Assembly: GCF_030209175.1 (NCBI RefSeq)
Contig: NZ_JARVSM010000001.1
Coordinates: 1,116,001 to 1,180,000, forward strand
Length of the DNA: 64,000 bases
Reading direction: 5' to 3'
Source: Pseudomonas sp. efr-133-TYG-5
Lineage (GTDB): Bacteria > Pseudomonadota > Gammaproteobacteria > Pseudomonadales > Pseudomonadaceae
In this document: positions 42,116 through 54,604 of the stretch, piece after piece
Layout: every line of letters starts with the position of its first letter
How positions within the stretch are numbered: the first letter of the stretch is position 1
The notes under the pieces: generated by a model
Seen by the model: only the letters and a program-made list of their open reading frames with translations
What the model was told of the DNA's origin: nothing
Database searches by the model: none
Translations under genes and position numbers: made by a program

Positions 42116-42590
42116 AGCACCGAAAACTGACTGATTAGTCGTATTAGACGAAAGATGTAGTGCTTGAAAAAAAGCACTACAAAACGTTTGACGAGGCAAA
42201 AAAGCGAAGGCATGATGGCCTCGCTCCCGCTAATCAGGGGCCCTGGCAAGGGCCTTCGAAGCGACGTTCGCACCTACCCCGCGAGCCGTTTCGTGTCTGT
42301 ACCGCCCACAAGGTGTGTTTGACGAGGTTGCCGACTGGAACGAAGTTGTCCCGAGGGACGGAAGCGTAATTAGGTAACCCGGCATCACACTGTAGTTCGT
42401 ATAACGGCCCACGACGCCCGAATGCGCCCGCCAGTTCGCCTTTACCTGCTCACTTTCCCCTCGAGCCCATCGTTCATCCCGTCGCCTACCCCGCCGAACC
42501 CGCCCTGACCCCCTAAGCTTCTGGTCAGCGAGCGCAGGAATTTTCCACCGCAGAACAACTTTTCATAAAGACGCGACGAGGTTTATCTCC
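42116..42590 (+). other. Long leader region upstream of aceA
   Basis: 475 nt without a protein gene. A hairpin (42157-42165 with 42172-42180) lacks a T-run. A promoter candidate is TTGACG (42188-42193), 17 nt, CATGAT (42211-42216). Downstream are the stems GGCCCT/AGGGCC and GTCCC/GGGAC, and an 11-bp direct repeat GTTTGACGAGG (42186 and 42317). If this promoter is used, the aceA mRNA has a leader of about 370 nt. Confidence 0.4.
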
Positions 42591-43916
42591 ATGGCACTGA
42601 CACGCGAACAGCAAATTGCAGCCCTTGAAAAAGACTGGGCTGAAAACCCGCGCTGGAAAGGCGTGACTCGCACTTACTCCGCTGCTGACGTCGTCCGTCT
42701 GCGTGGCTCGGTTCAACCTGAGCACACTTTCGCGAAAATGGGCGCCGAGAAGCTGTGGAACCTGGTGACCCAGGGTGCCAAGCCGTCCTTCCGCCCAGAG
42801 AAAGATTTCGTCAACTGCATGGGCGCCCTGACCGGCGGCCAGGCTGTGCAACAGGTCAAGGCCGGTATCCAGGCGATCTACCTGTCCGGCTGGCAGGTGG
42901 CTGCGGACAACAACTCCGCCGAATCGATGTACCCGGACCAGTCGCTGTACCCGGTGGACTCGGTGCCAACCGTGGTCAAGCGCATCAACAACTCGTTCCG
43001 TCGCGCCGACCAGATCCAGTGGAAAGCCGGCAAGAACCCGGGCGACGAAGGCTACATCGACTACTTCGCGCCAATCGTGGCTGACGCCGAAGCCGGTTTC
43101 GGCGGCGTACTGAACGCCTACGAGCTGATGAAGAGCATGATCGAAGCAGGCGCCGCCGGCGTGCACTTCGAAGACCAACTGGCGTCCGTGAAGAAATGCG
43201 GTCACATGGGCGGCAAAGTGCTGGTGCCAACCCAGGAAGCGGTACAGAAGCTGGTTGCTGCGCGCCTGGCGGCCGACGTTGCCGGTACGCCGACCATCAT
43301 CCTGGCCCGTACCGACGCCAACGCCGCTGACTTGCTGACATCCGACTGCGACCCGTACGACCAGCCATTCGTGACGGGCGAGCGCACCCAGGAAGGTTTC
43401 TACAAGGTTCGCGCCGGTCTCGACCAGGCCATCGCCCGTGGCCTGGCCTACGCCCCGTACGCCGACCTGATCTGGTGCGAAACCGCCAAGCCGGACCTGG
43501 ACGAGGCGCGTCGCTTCGCCGAAGCGATCAAGAAGGAATACCCGGACCAACTGCTGTCGTACAACTGCTCGCCTTCCTTCAACTGGAAGAAAAACCTGGA
43601 CGACGCGACCATCGCCAAGTTCCAGCGCGAACTGTCCGCCATGGGCTACAAGCACCAGTTCATCACCCTGGCCGGCATTCACAACATGTGGCACAGCATG
43701 TTCAACCTGGCGCACGACTACGCCCGCAACGACATGACTGCCTACGTGAAGCTGCAGGAGCAGGAATTCGCTGACGCCGCCAAGGGTTACACCTTCGTGG
43801 CTCACCAGCAGGAAGTGGGCACCGGCTACTTCGACGACATGACCACCGTGATCCAGGGCGGTTCGTCCTCGGTGACCGCGCTGACCGGTTCGACCGAAGA
43901 AGAACAGTTCCACTGA
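42591..43916 (+). CDS. aceA: Isocitrate lyase
   Basis: A 441-aa glyoxylate-shunt enzyme that splits isocitrate to succinate and glyoxylate, needed for growth on acetate and fatty acids. The active-site motif is K-K-C203-G-H-M-G-G-K (Cys195 in E. coli). The metal and substrate residues sit in [18 protein letters not shown]. The E. coli-type length (about 434 aa) fits. It competes with Icd/Idh, encoded 7-11 kb upstream, for isocitrate. GAGG lies 9 nt before the ATG. Confidence 0.97.
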   Translation: MALTREQQIAALEKDWAENPRWKGVTRTYSAADVVRLRGSVQPEHTFAKMGAEKLWNLVTQGAKPSFRPEKDFVNCMGALTGGQAVQQVKAGIQAIYLSGWQVAADNNSAESMYPDQSLYPVDSVPTVVKRINNSFRRADQIQWKAGKNPGDEGYIDYFAPIVADAEAGFGGVLNAYELMKSMIEAGAAGVHFEDQLASVKKCGHMGGKVLVPTQEAVQKLVAARLAADVAGTPTIILARTDANAADLLTSDCDPYDQPFVTGERTQEGFYKVRAGLDQAIARGLAYAPYADLIWCETAKPDLDEARRFAEAIKKEYPDQLLSYNCSPSFNWKKNLDDATIAKFQRELSAMGYKHQFITLAGIHNMWHSMFNLAHDYARNDMTAYVKLQEQEFADAAKGYTFVAHQQEVGTGYFDDMTTVIQGGSSSVTALTGSTEEEQFH

Positions 43917-43983
43917 GTCGACTTCGCTGAGCAAACGGCCTTTGCGGATCGTATAGAAAGCTAACCGCACTGCCGCACAACTG

Positions 43984-44013
43984 ACGCCCCGACTGGTTCG
44001 GGGCGTTTTTTTG
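43984..44013 (+). terminator. Terminator of aceA
   Basis: The stem ACGCCCCGA/TCGGGGCGT (43984-43992 and 43998-44006) is followed by a long T-run. Confidence 0.92.
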
Positions 44014-44041
44014 CCCGCAGGTTGCTCCGGCCTGAAAAACC

Positions 44042-44134
44042 CGTGGGAGCGGGCTTGCCCGCGATGACGATTTCGGCTTCAGCGCATGGGCGAACTCATA
44101 CACCGCAAATCGCGGGCAAGTCTGCTCCGACAGG
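44042..44134. repeat. REP doublet (REPIN-like)
   Basis: GTGGGAGCGGGCTTGCCCGC on the left and its inverted relative (GCGGGCAAGTCTGCTCC) on the right, about 40 nt apart. The right copy carries one extra or changed base. It lies between aceA and the nuo promoter region. Confidence 0.85.
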
Positions 44135-44288
44135 TCCTGTGTCGAACCGTCCTGAAAAACATTGATCCAGAGCGGTACAGACGTCAGAAAAATCAGCTAA
44201 AACGGGGGCCGCCGCTACTTGCAGTAACGTGCATATAAGACAACTTCCCAACTGGCCACCCGCTAAATACTTACAAAACCGATCCAAA

Positions 44289-44307
44289 CAATATTGATTA
44301 TCATTTA
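44289..44307. promoter_or_regulatory. Fur-box-like sequence upstream of nuo
   Basis: Centred on ATTGATTATCATTT. It matches about 13 of 19 positions of the Fur consensus GATAATGATAATCATTATC. It lies in an AT-rich stretch about 135 nt upstream of the candidate nuo promoter. It may equally be a relict or unrelated site. Confidence 0.3.
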
Positions 44308-44441
44308 GCAGCAACTATGCTCGTTACATTTCCTACAAAACATAATTGACGGAATCCCGGCTAATGCCCGCAACGCATGGGCTGCGGGGCCTTCGAGGTG
44401 CGCTATGTCCTTATTCCAATAAATAATTTCGCTATAGGAAT

Positions 44442-44470
44442 TTTACTTGCCGGGTGTTTAGCCATAAAAT
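44442..44470 (+). promoter_or_regulatory. Candidate sigma-70 promoter of the nuo operon
   Basis: TTTACT (44442-44447), a 17-nt spacer and TAAAAT (44465-44470) lie about 90 nt before nuoA in the most AT-rich part of the region. This would give a leader of about 80 nt. Confidence 0.45.
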
Positions 44471-44558
44471 CAGCGCGATTGATTGCTGCGACATATCGTC
44501 ACTGCCTTATTTCTTTATCAAGCTCAGAGACCTTTGCTCTCTGTTAAGGATTTCCAGC

Positions 44559-44972
44559 ATGCCCGAAGCGACAGGACTCATGGCCCACAACTGGGGCTTT
44601 GCCATTTTCCTTCTGGGTGTAGTCGGCCTGTGTGCCTTCATGCTCGGCGTCTCCAGCCTCCTCGGGTCAAAAGCCTGGGGCCGCAGCAAAAACGAACCGT
44701 TCGAGTCCGGCATGCTACCTACAGGTGGCGCCCGCTTGCGGCTCTCAGCCAAATTCTATCTGGTCGCGATGCTGTTCGTGATCTTCGATATCGAAGCCCT
44801 CTTTCTCTTTGCATGGTCTGTGTCCGTCCGCGAAAGCGGCTGGACCGGATTCGTCGAAGCTCTCGTTTTCATAGCAATTCTGTTGGCAGGTCTTGTCTAC
44901 CTGTTCCGAGTGGGGGCCCTTGACTGGGCTCCGGAAGCTCGTCGCAAGCGGCAGGCGAAGCTGAAACAATGA
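44559..44972 (+). CDS. nuoA: NADH-quinone oxidoreductase subunit A
   Basis: A 137-aa membrane subunit of complex I with three hydrophobic helices and the conserved loop [26 protein letters not shown] near the quinone channel. The ATG at 44559 is chosen for AAGGA 8 nt upstream; an earlier in-frame start would add 35 unrelated residues. It is the first gene of a 13-gene operon for proton-pumping NADH dehydrogenase. Confidence 0.96.
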   Translation: MPEATGLMAHNWGFAIFLLGVVGLCAFMLGVSSLLGSKAWGRSKNEPFESGMLPTGGARLRLSAKFYLVAMLFVIFDIEALFLFAWSVSVRESGWTGFVEALVFIAILLAGLVYLFRVGALDWAPEARRKRQAKLKQ

Positions 44973-44982
44973 GGCTTTGGCA

Positions 44983-45657
44983 ATGCAATACAATCTCACC
45001 CGGATCGACCCTGATGCTCCTAACGAGCAATATCCGATTGGCCAGCGGGAAACCGTTGCCGATCCGTTAGAAGATCAAGTCCACAAAAACATTTTCATGG
45101 GCAAGCTGGAAGACGTGCTGAGTGGCGCGGTCAACTGGGGACGTAAGAACTCCCTGTGGCCGTACAACTTCGGCCTGTCGTGCTGCTACGTGGAAATGAC
45201 CACCGCCTTCACGGCGCCCCACGACATCGCGCGCTTCGGCGCCGAAGTTATCCGGGCATCACCGCGTCAGGCCGACTTCATGGTTATCGCCGGTACCTGC
45301 TTCATCAAGATGGCGCCGATCATCCAGCGCCTGTACGAGCAGATGCTCGAGCCGAAGTGGGTTATCTCCATGGGTTCGTGCGCCAACTCCGGTGGCATGT
45401 ACGACATCTACTCCGTGGTTCAGGGGGTGGACAAGTTCCTGCCCGTGGACGTCTACGTACCTGGCTGCCCGCCCCGTCCAGAAGCGTTCCTGCAAGGCTT
45501 GATGCTGCTGCAGGAATCGATTGGCCAGGAGCGTCGCCCACTTTCCTGGGTCGTTGGCGATCAAGGCGTTTATCGCGCCGACATGCCTTCGCAAAAGGAA
45601 CAGCGCCGCGAACAGCGTATTCAGGTAACCAACCTGCGCAGCCCTGACGAAGTCTGA
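44983..45657 (+). CDS. nuoB: NADH-quinone oxidoreductase subunit B
   Basis: A 224-aa peripheral subunit carrying cluster N2, the last electron carrier before ubiquinone. Ligands: C67-C68 (GLSCCYVEM), C133 ([13 protein letters not shown]) and C162 (VPGCPPRPE). The ATG at 44983 has GAGG 8 nt upstream; the TTG two codons earlier is less likely. It follows nuoA by 10 nt. Confidence 0.97.
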   Translation: MQYNLTRIDPDAPNEQYPIGQRETVADPLEDQVHKNIFMGKLEDVLSGAVNWGRKNSLWPYNFGLSCCYVEMTTAFTAPHDIARFGAEVIRASPRQADFMVIAGTCFIKMAPIIQRLYEQMLEPKWVISMGSCANSGGMYDIYSVVQGVDKFLPVDVYVPGCPPRPEAFLQGLMLLQESIGQERRPLSWVVGDQGVYRADMPSQKEQRREQRIQVTNLRSPDEV

Positions 45658-45673
45658 TCCAGATCTGTTCTGA

Positions 45674-47515
<1,842 letters not shown>

Positions 47516-47517
47516 GC

Positions 47518-48015
47518 ATGAACAGCACGCTTATCCAGACAGACCGTTTCACCTTGAGTGAAACCGAGCGCTCGGCCATCGAGCACGAGCTGCATCACTA
47601 CGAAGACCCGCGCGCGGCGTCGATCGAAGCCCTGAAGATCGTCCAGAAGGAACGTGGCTGGGTGCCGGACGGCGCCCTGTACGCCATCGGCGAGATCCTC
47701 GGCATCCCGGCCAGCGACGTTGAAGGCGTGGCGACGTTCTACAGCCAGATCTTCCGTCAACCGGTCGGCCGTCACATCATTCGCGTCTGCGACAGCATGG
47801 TCTGCTACATCGGCGGCCACGAGTCGGTGGTCAGCGAAATCCAGAACAATCTGGGCATCGGCCTGGGCCAGACCACGGCCGACGGTCGTTTCACCCTGTT
47901 GCCGGTCTGCTGCCTGGGCAACTGTGACAAGGCACCGGCGCTGATGATCGATGACGACACCTTTGGCGATGTCCAGCCGGCTGGCGTCGCCAAACTGCTC
48001 GAGGGCTACGTATGA
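47518..48015 (+). CDS. nuoE: NADH-quinone oxidoreductase subunit E
   Basis: A 165-aa subunit of the NADH-oxidising tip, carrying the [2Fe-2S] cluster N1a. Ligands are C91, C96, C132 (of C131-C132) and C136 (CDSMVC and CCLGNC). The N-terminal helical part packs on NuoF. It starts 3 nt after the nuoC stop and overlaps nuoF by ATGA. Confidence 0.97.
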   Translation: MNSTLIQTDRFTLSETERSAIEHELHHYEDPRAASIEALKIVQKERGWVPDGALYAIGEILGIPASDVEGVATFYSQIFRQPVGRHIIRVCDSMVCYIGGHESVVSEIQNNLGIGLGQTTADGRFTLLPVCCLGNCDKAPALMIDDDTFGDVQPAGVAKLLEGYV

Positions 48016-49367
48016 CCCTGACATCTTTTGGTCCGGCCAACCGCATCAAGCGCTCGGCCGAAACTCACCCGCTGACCTGGCGCCTGCGTGACGACGGCGA
48101 AGCCGTATGGCTCGACGAGTACCAGGCCAAGAACGGCTACGCCGCTGCGCGCAAGGCCTTCGCCGAGATGGACCAGGACGGCATCGTCCAGACCGTGAAA
48201 GACGCCGGCCTCAAGGGTCGCGGCGGTGCGGGCTTCCCCACTGGCGTGAAGTGGGGCCTGATGCCCAAGGACGAATCCATCAACATCCGCTACCTGCTGT
48301 GCAACGCGGATGAAATGGAGCCGAACACCTGGAAGGACCGCATGCTGATGGAGCAACTGCCCCATCTGCTGATCGAAGGCATGCTGATCAGCGCCCGCGC
48401 GCTGAAAACCTACCGTGGCTACATCTTCCTGCGTGGCGAATACACCACCGCCGCCAAGCACCTCAACCGTGCCGTGGAAGAAGCCAAGGCAGCCGGCCTG
48501 CTGGGCAAGAACATCCTGGGCAGCGGCTTCGATTTCGAGCTGTTCGTCCACACCGGCGCCGGGCGTTACATCTGCGGTGAAGAAACCGCACTGATCAACT
48601 CCCTCGAAGGTCGCCGCGCCAACCCGCGCTCCAAACCGCCCTTCCCTGCCGCCGTCGGCGTGTGGGGCAAGCCGACCTGCGTGAACAACGTCGAGACCCT
48701 GTGCAACGTGCCGGCGATCATCGCCGATGGCGTCGACTGGTACAAATCGCTGGCCCGCGACGGCAGCGAAGACATGGGCACCAAGCTCATGGGCTTCTCC
48801 GGCAAGGTGAAGAACCCGGGCCTGTGGGAACTGCCCTTCGGCGTGACCGCACGCGAGCTATTCGAAGACTACGCCGGCGGCATGCGCGACGGTTACAAGC
48901 TCAAGGCCTGGCAGCCAGGTGGCGCCGGTACCGGTTTCCTGTTGCCGGAACACCTCGACGCCCAGATGTACGCCGGCGGCATCGCCAAAGTGGGCACCCG
49001 CATGGGGACCGGCCTGGCCATGGCGGTGGACGACAGCATCAACATGGTGTCGCTGCTGCGCAACATGGAAGAGTTCTTCGCCCGTGAGTCGTGCGGTTTC
49101 TGCACCCCTTGCCGCGACGGTCTGCCATGGAGCGTGAAGCTGCTGCGCGCGATCGAAAGCGGCCAGGGTCGCGAAGGCGACATCGAGACCCTGCTGGGTC
49201 TGGTCGGCTTCCTCGGCCCGGGCAAGACCTTCTGTGCTCACGCACCGGGTGCCGTGGAGCCGCTGGGCAGCGCCATCAAATACTTCCGTCCAGAGTTCGA
49301 AGCCGGTATCGCGCCTGCAAGCGCCGCCGTCCCGCCTCTGGCAAGGCCGATCGTAGTCGGCGCGTAA
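48012..49367 (+). CDS. nuoF: NADH-quinone oxidoreductase subunit F
   Basis: A 451-aa subunit that binds NADH and FMN and the [4Fe-4S] cluster N3. The FMN/NADH loop is G69-[10 protein letters not shown]3 ligands are C361, C364 and C367 (ESCGFCTPC), with a fourth Cys near 407 (TFCAHAPGA). Full length. It is separated from nuoG by 136 nt that contain a strong hairpin. Confidence 0.97.
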   Translation: MTLTSFGPANRIKRSAETHPLTWRLRDDGEAVWLDEYQAKNGYAAARKAFAEMDQDGIVQTVKDAGLKGRGGAGFPTGVKWGLMPKDESINIRYLLCNADEMEPNTWKDRMLMEQLPHLLIEGMLISARALKTYRGYIFLRGEYTTAAKHLNRAVEEAKAAGLLGKNILGSGFDFELFVHTGAGRYICGEETALINSLEGRRANPRSKPPFPAAVGVWGKPTCVNNVETLCNVPAIIADGVDWYKSLARDGSEDMGTKLMGFSGKVKNPGLWELPFGVTARELFEDYAGGMRDGYKLKAWQPGGAGTGFLLPEHLDAQMYAGGIAKVGTRMGTGLAMAVDDSINMVSLLRNMEEFFARESCGFCTPCRDGLPWSVKLLRAIESGQGREGDIETLLGLVGFLGPGKTFCAHAPGAVEPLGSAIKYFRPEFEAGIAPASAAVPPLARPIVVGA

Positions 49368-49375
49368 ACGCTTAA

Positions 49376-49405
49376 AAAGGCGAAGGGTCCGTGCCCTTCG
49401 CCTTT
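49376..49405 (+). other. Intercistronic hairpin between nuoF and nuoG
   Basis: A perfect 12-bp stem AAAGGCGAAGGG/CCCTTCGCCTTT (49376-49387 and 49394-49405, loop TCCGTG). It is preceded by AA and followed by CGTCC, so the T-run is only three bases. It may stabilise the mRNA or act as a weak terminator inside the operon. Confidence 0.75.
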
Positions 49406-49503
49406 CGTCCGATGACGCCTTTCGGGGCTGACTGGATTCGGACGGATAACAAGATTCCATTAGCCACGCCCGCTGACACCGGGCCAACGAAGACCTTTGA
49501 ACC

Positions 49504-52218
49504 ATGGCCACTATCCACGTAGACGGCAAAGCGCTCGAAGTCGACGGGGCAGACAACCTGTTACAGGCATGTCTGTCGCTGGGCCTCGACATCCCTTATT
49601 TCTGCTGGCACCCCGCGCTTGGTAGCGTCGGGGCCTGCCGCCAGTGCGCGGTCAAGCAGTACACCGACGAGAACGACACCCGTGGTCGCATCGTCATGTC
49701 CTGCATGACCCCGGCCACCGACAACACCTGGATCTCCATCGACGATGAAGAATCCAAGGCGTTCCGCGCCAGCGTTGTCGAATGGCTGATGACCAACCAC
49801 CCGCACGACTGCCCGGTGTGCGAAGAAGGCGGTCACTGCCACCTGCAAGACATGACGGTGATGACCGGCCACAACGAGCGCCGTTATCGCTTCACCAAGC
49901 GCACCCACCAGAACCAGCAACTGGGCCCGTTCATTTCCCACGAAATGAACCGCTGCATCGCCTGCTACCGCTGCGTGCGTTTCTACAAGGACTACGCCGG
50001 CGGCACCGACCTCGGTGTGTTCGGCGCCCACGACAACGTGTACTTCGGTCGCGTTGAAGACGGCACCCTGGAAAGCGAATTCTCCGGCAACCTCACCGAG
50101 GTCTGCCCGACCGGTGTGTTCACCGACAAGACGCATTCCGAGCGCTACAACCGCAAGTGGGACATGCAGTTCTCGCCGAGCATCTGCCATGGCTGCTCCA
50201 GCGGTTGCAACATCTCCCCGGGCGAGCGTTACGGCGAACTGCGGCGCATCGAAAACCGTTTCAACGGTTCGGTGAACCAGTACTTCCTGTGCGACCGTGG
50301 CCGTTTCGGTTATGGCTACGTCAACCGCACCGACCGTCCACGTCAGCCGCTGCTGGCCGACGGCACCAAGCTGGGCCTGGATCAGGCGCTGGACAAGGCT
50401 GCCGACCTGCTGCGCGGGCGCAACATCGTCGGTATCGGTTCGCCGCGTGCCAGCCTGGAAAGCAACTACGCCCTGCGTGAGCTGGTCGGCGCCGAGCACT
50501 TCTACTCCGGTATCGAAGCCTCCGAGCTGGAGCGCATCCGTCTGGTTCTGCAAGTGCTCAAGGACAGCCCGCTGCCCGTGCCGAACATGCGCGACATCGA
50601 AGACCACGACGCCATTTTCGTCCTCGGCGAAGACCTGACCCAGACTGCCGCCCGCATGGCCCTGGCCCTGCGTCAGTCGGTCAAGGGCAAGGCTGAAGAC
50701 ATGGCCGAAGCCATGCGCGTGCAGCCGTGGCTCGACGCCGCAGTGAAGAACATCGGTCAGCACGAACTGAACCCGCTGTTCATCGCCAGCCTGGCCGAAA
50801 CCAAGCTCGACGACATCGCCGAAGAGTGTGTACACGCCGCTCCTGACGATCTGGCCCGCCTCGGCTTCGCCGTGGCTCACGCCCTGGACGCCAGCGCGCC
50901 GGCCGTCGAAGGTCTGGACGCCGAAGCCCTGGAACTCGCCAAGCGCATCGCCGACGCCCTGCTCGCGGCCAAGCGTCCGCTGATCATCGCCGGTACTTCG
51001 CTGGGCTCCAAAGCCCTGATCGAAGCGGCGGCGAACATCGCCAAGGCCCTGAAGCTGCGCGAGAAAAACGGTTCGATCAGCCTGATCGTGCCGGAAGCCA
51101 ACAGCCTCGGCCTGGCCATGCTCGGTGGCGAATCGGTCGACGCGGCGCTGCAAGCGGTGATCGACGGCCAGGCCGACGCCATCGTCGTGCTGGAAAACGA
51201 TCTGTACACCCGCACCGCGAAAGCCAAGGTCGATGCCGCGCTGAACGCGGCGAAAGTGGTGATCGTTGCCGACCATCAGAAGACCGCCACCACCGACCGC
51301 GCGCAACTGGTTCTGCCAGCCGCAAGCTTCGCTGAAGGCGACGGTACTCTGGTCAGCCAGGAAGGTCGCGCGCAGCGCTTCTTCCAGGTTTTCGATCCGC
51401 AATACATGGACGCGAGCATCCTCGTGCACGAAGGCTGGCGCTGGCTGCACGCCCTGCGCGCTACCCTGCTGAACCAGCCGATCGACTGGACGCAACTCGA
51501 CCACGTCACCGCTGCCGTTGCCTCGAGCACCGAGCAACTGGCGCGTATCGTCGATGCCGCGCCGTCTGCCGCGTTCCGCATCAAGGGCCTGAAACTGGCG
51601 CGTGAGCCGCTGCGTTACTCCGGTCGCACCGCGATGCGTGCCGACATCAGCGTTCACGAACCACGCACCCCGCAAGACAAGGACACCGCGTTCGCCTTCT
51701 CCATGGAAGGTTACTCGGGCTCTGCCGAACCGCGTCAGCAAGTGCCATTTGCCTGGTCGCCAGGCTGGAACTCGCCGCAAGCATGGAACAAGTTCCAGGA
51801 CGAAGTCGGTGGTCACCTGCGTGCTGGCGACCCGGGCACCCGCCTGATCGAAAGCACGGGCGATTCGCTGAACTGGTTCGCGGCCGCACCGCGTGCGTTC
51901 AACCCGGCACCGGGCACCTGGCAAGCCGTGCCGTTCTACCACCTGTTCGGCAGCGACGAAAACTCGTCGAAAGCCGCGCCGGTGCAGGAACGCATCCCGG
52001 CTCCATACGTGGCGCTGGCCAAGTCCGAAGCGGATCGCCTGGGCGTCAACGACGGTGCCCTGCTGAGCCTGAACGTCGCCGGTCAGACCCTGCGTCTGCC
52101 GCTGCGCATCAATGAAGAACTGGGCGCAGGCCTGGTGGCCTTGCCTGCGGGCATCGCCGGCATTCCACCGGCATTCGCCGGCGCATCCGTCGACGGTCTG
52201 CAGGAGGCAGCGCAATGA
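49504..52218 (+). CDS. nuoG: NADH-quinone oxidoreductase subunit G
   Basis: A 904-aa iron-sulfur subunit of the peripheral arm. The N-terminal 2Fe-2S domain (N1b) has [20 protein letters not shown]. The HxxxCxxC region near residue 100 ([15 protein letters not shown]) holds N5, and [17 protein letters not shown] with EVCPTGVFT holds N4. A further Cys set, [15 protein letters not shown], fits the extra N7 cluster known in E. coli. The rest is a molybdopterin-oxidoreductase-like fold without a cofactor. It overlaps nuoH by ATGA. Confidence 0.96.
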   Translation: MATIHVDGKALEVDGADNLLQACLSLGLDIPYFCWHPALGSVGACRQCAVKQYTDENDTRGRIVMSCMTPATDNTWISIDDEESKAFRASVVEWLMTNHPHDCPVCEEGGHCHLQDMTVMTGHNERRYRFTKRTHQNQQLGPFISHEMNRCIACYRCVRFYKDYAGGTDLGVFGAHDNVYFGRVEDGTLESEFSGNLTEVCPTGVFTDKTHSERYNRKWDMQFSPSICHGCSSGCNISPGERYGELRRIENRFNGSVNQYFLCDRGRFGYGYVNRTDRPRQPLLADGTKLGLDQALDKAADLLRGRNIVGIGSPRASLESNYALRELVGAEHFYSGIEASELERIRLVLQVLKDSPLPVPNMRDIEDHDAIFVLGEDLTQTAARMALALRQSVKGKAEDMAEAMRVQPWLDAAVKNIGQHELNPLFIASLAETKLDDIAEECVHAAPDDLARLGFAVAHALDASAPAVEGLDAEALELAKRIADALLAAKRPLIIAGTSLGSKALIEAAANIAKALKLREKNGSISLIVPEANSLGLAMLGGESVDAALQAVIDGQADAIVVLENDLYTRTAKAKVDAALNAAKVVIVADHQKTATTDRAQLVLPAASFAEGDGTLVSQEGRAQRFFQVFDPQYMDASILVHEGWRWLHALRATLLNQPIDWTQLDHVTAAVASSTEQLARIVDAAPSAAFRIKGLKLAREPLRYSGRTAMRADISVHEPRTPQDKDTAFAFSMEGYSGSAEPRQQVPFAWSPGWNSPQAWNKFQDEVGGHLRAGDPGTRLIESTGDSLNWFAAAPRAFNPAPGTWQAVPFYHLFGSDENSSKAAPVQERIPAPYVALAKSEADRLGVNDGALLSLNVAGQTLRLPLRINEELGAGLVALPAGIAGIPPAFAGASVDGLQEAAQ

Positions 52219-53222
52219 CCTGGTTCACCCCTGAAGTGATCGATGTGCTCCTGACGGTCATCAAGGCCATCGTGATCCTGCTGGCCGTGGTGGTCGCGGG
52301 CGCGTTGCTCAGCTTTGTCGAACGTCGCCTGCTGGGCTGGTGGCAGGACCGTTACGGTCCGAACCGCGTTGGCCCGTTCGGCATGTTCCAGATCGCCGCC
52401 GACATGCTGAAGATGTTCTTCAAGGAAGACTGGACCCCGCCGTTTGCCGACAAGGTGATCTTCACCCTGGCACCGGTGGTGGCCATGTCCGCCCTGCTGA
52501 TCGCCTTCGCGATCATCCCGATCACCCCGACCTGGGGCGTGGCGGATCTGAACATCGGCCTGCTGTTCTTCTTCGCCATGGCCGGTCTGTCGGTCTACGC
52601 GGTGCTGTTCGCCGGCTGGTCGAGCAACAACAAGTTCGCCCTGCTGGGCAGCTTGCGTGCCTCGGCGCAGACCGTGTCCTACGAAGTGTTCATGGGCCTG
52701 GCCCTGATGGGCATCGTGGTCCAGGTCGGCTCGTTCAACATGCGCGACATCGTCGAGTACCAGGCGCAGAACCTGTGGTTCATCATTCCGCAGTTCTTCG
52801 GCTTCTGTACCTTCTTCATCGCAGGCGTCGCCGTGACTCACCGTCACCCGTTCGACCAGCCGGAAGCGGAACAGGAACTGGCCGACGGTTACCACATTGA
52901 ATACGCCGGTATGAAATGGGGCATGTTCTTCGTCGGTGAATACATCGGCATCATCCTGATCTCGGCGCTGCTGGTCACCCTGTTCTTCGGTGGCTGGCAC
53001 GGTCCGTTCGGCATCCTGCCGCAACTGTCCTTCGTCTGGTTCGCACTGAAGACCGCGTTCTTCATCATGCTGTTCATCCTGCTGCGCGCGTCCATCCCGC
53101 GTCCGCGTTATGACCAGGTGATGGATTTCAGCTGGAAATTCTGCCTGCCACTGACCCTGATCAATTTGCTGGTGACCGCTGCAATCGTGTTGTGGAACAC
53201 GCCTGCGGTTGCGGTTCAGTGA
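52215..53222 (+). CDS. nuoH: NADH-quinone oxidoreductase subunit H
   Basis: A 335-aa membrane subunit (about eight helices) that forms the quinone chamber with NuoB and NuoD. Conserved parts are [21 protein letters not shown] and [13 protein letters not shown]. It joins the redox arm to the proton-pumping arm. It overlaps nuoG by four bases. Confidence 0.96.
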   Translation: MTWFTPEVIDVLLTVIKAIVILLAVVVAGALLSFVERRLLGWWQDRYGPNRVGPFGMFQIAADMLKMFFKEDWTPPFADKVIFTLAPVVAMSALLIAFAIIPITPTWGVADLNIGLLFFFAMAGLSVYAVLFAGWSSNNKFALLGSLRASAQTVSYEVFMGLALMGIVVQVGSFNMRDIVEYQAQNLWFIIPQFFGFCTFFIAGVAVTHRHPFDQPEAEQELADGYHIEYAGMKWGMFFVGEYIGIILISALLVTLFFGGWHGPFGILPQLSFVWFALKTAFFIMLFILLRASIPRPRYDQVMDFSWKFCLPLTLINLLVTAAIVLWNTPAVAVQ

Positions 53223-53233
53223 GGATTTGACCC

Positions 53234-53782
53234 ATGTTCAAATATATTGGCGACATCGTTAAGGGTACCGGTACCCAGTTGCGCAGCCTGGTCATGGTCT
53301 TCGGCCATGGCTTCCGCAAGCGCGACACCCTGCAATACCCGGAAGAGCCGGTCTACCTGCCGCCACGCTACCGTGGCCGCATCGTCCTGACCCGCGACCC
53401 CGATGGCGAAGAACGCTGTGTAGCCTGCAACCTGTGCGCCGTGGCTTGCCCGGTCGGTTGCATCTCGCTGCAGAAAGCTGAAACCGAAGACGGTCGCTGG
53501 TACCCGGACTTCTTCCGTATCAACTTCTCGCGCTGCATTTTCTGCGGTCTCTGCGAGGAAGCCTGCCCGACCACCGCGATCCAGCTGACACCGGATTTCG
53601 AAATGGCCGAGTTCAAACGTCAGGACCTGGTGTACGAGAAAGAAGATCTGCTGATCTCCGGCCCCGGCAAAAACCCTGATTACAACTTCTATCGTGTTGC
53701 AGGTATGGCAATCGCTGGCAAGCCGAAAGGCTCCGCGCAGAACGAAGCCGAACCGATCAACGTGAAGAGCTTGCTGCCTTAA
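53234..53782 (+). CDS. nuoI: NADH-quinone oxidoreductase subunit I
   Basis: A 182-aa ferredoxin-like subunit with two [4Fe-4S] clusters (N6a, N6b). Ligands are C62, C65, C68, C72 ([11 protein letters not shown]) and C101, C104, C107, C111 ([11 protein letters not shown]). It passes electrons from NuoG to NuoB. It starts 11 nt after nuoH. Confidence 0.97.
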   Translation: MFKYIGDIVKGTGTQLRSLVMVFGHGFRKRDTLQYPEEPVYLPPRYRGRIVLTRDPDGEERCVACNLCAVACPVGCISLQKAETEDGRWYPDFFRINFSRCIFCGLCEEACPTTAIQLTPDFEMAEFKRQDLVYEKEDLLISGPGKNPDYNFYRVAGMAIAGKPKGSAQNEAEPINVKSLLP

Positions 53783-53791
53783 GGAAGAACG

Positions 53792-54292
53792 ATGGAATTC
53801 GCTTTCTATTTCGCATCGGGTATCGCTGTTGTGTCCACGCTGCGCGTGGTCACCAACACCAACCCCGTGCACGCCCTGCTCTACCTGATCATCTCGTTGA
53901 TCGCCGTGGCCATGACCTTCTTCGCACTCGGCGCACCGTTCGCCGGCGTACTGGAAGTGATCGCCTATGCCGGCGCCATCATGGTGCTGTTCGTGTTCGT
54001 GGTGATGATGCTGAACCTGGGCCCGGCCTCGGTGCAGCAGGAACGCACCTGGCTCAAGCCCGGTATCTGGGCCGGGCCGGTGATTCTCGCCGCCCTGCTG
54101 CTGGCCGAACTGCTGTATGTGCTGTTCGCTCACCAGAGCGGTCAGGCCATCGGCCACACCACCGTCGATGCCAAAGCCGTGGGCGTCAGCCTGTTCGGCC
54201 CGTATCTGCTGGTGGTCGAACTCGCCTCGATGCTGCTGCTCGCCGCAGCCGTCACGGCGTTCCATTTGGGCCGTAACGAGGCGAAGGAGTAA
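53792..54292 (+). CDS. nuoJ: NADH-quinone oxidoreductase subunit J
   Basis: A 166-aa inner-membrane subunit of about five helices. The conserved third helix YAGAIMVLFVFVVMMLN, with its pi-bulge in relatives, takes part in coupling. The rest is short loops. It follows nuoI by 9 nt. Confidence 0.95.
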   Translation: MEFAFYFASGIAVVSTLRVVTNTNPVHALLYLIISLIAVAMTFFALGAPFAGVLEVIAYAGAIMVLFVFVVMMLNLGPASVQQERTWLKPGIWAGPVILAALLLAELLYVLFAHQSGQAIGHTTVDAKAVGVSLFGPYLLVVELASMLLLAAAVTAFHLGRNEAKE

Positions 54293-54295
54293 GAC

Positions 54296-54604
54296 ATGCC
54301 TGCTATCCCTCTCGAACATGGGCTTGCCGTCGCCGGCATCCTGTTCTGCCTTGGTCTGGTCGGCCTGATGGTCCGCCGCAACATTTTGTTCGTGTTGATG
54401 AGTCTGGAAGTGATGATGAACGCCTCTGCCCTGGCCTTCATCGTTGCGGGCGCCCGCTGGGCGCAACCGGATGGACAGATCATGTTCATCCTGGTGATCA
54501 GCCTGGCAGCCGCCGAAGCCAGTATTGGCCTGGCGATCCTGCTGCAACTGTATCGCCGCTTCCACACGCTCGATATCGACGCTGCCAGTGAGATGCGCGG
54601 ATGA
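54296..54604 (+). CDS. nuoK: NADH-quinone oxidoreductase subunit K
   Basis: A 102-aa subunit of three helices with the conserved acidic residues E36 and E72 region ([15 protein letters not shown], then [12 protein letters not shown]). These glutamates are part of the proton path. Its stop overlaps the nuoL start by ATGA. Confidence 0.96.

Noticed and set aside
42157..42180. Hairpin GTAGTGCTT/AAGCACTAC as terminator of the secretin-like gene
   Set aside because: No T-run follows on either strand, so it is not an intrinsic terminator. It is kept only as part of the aceA leader description.
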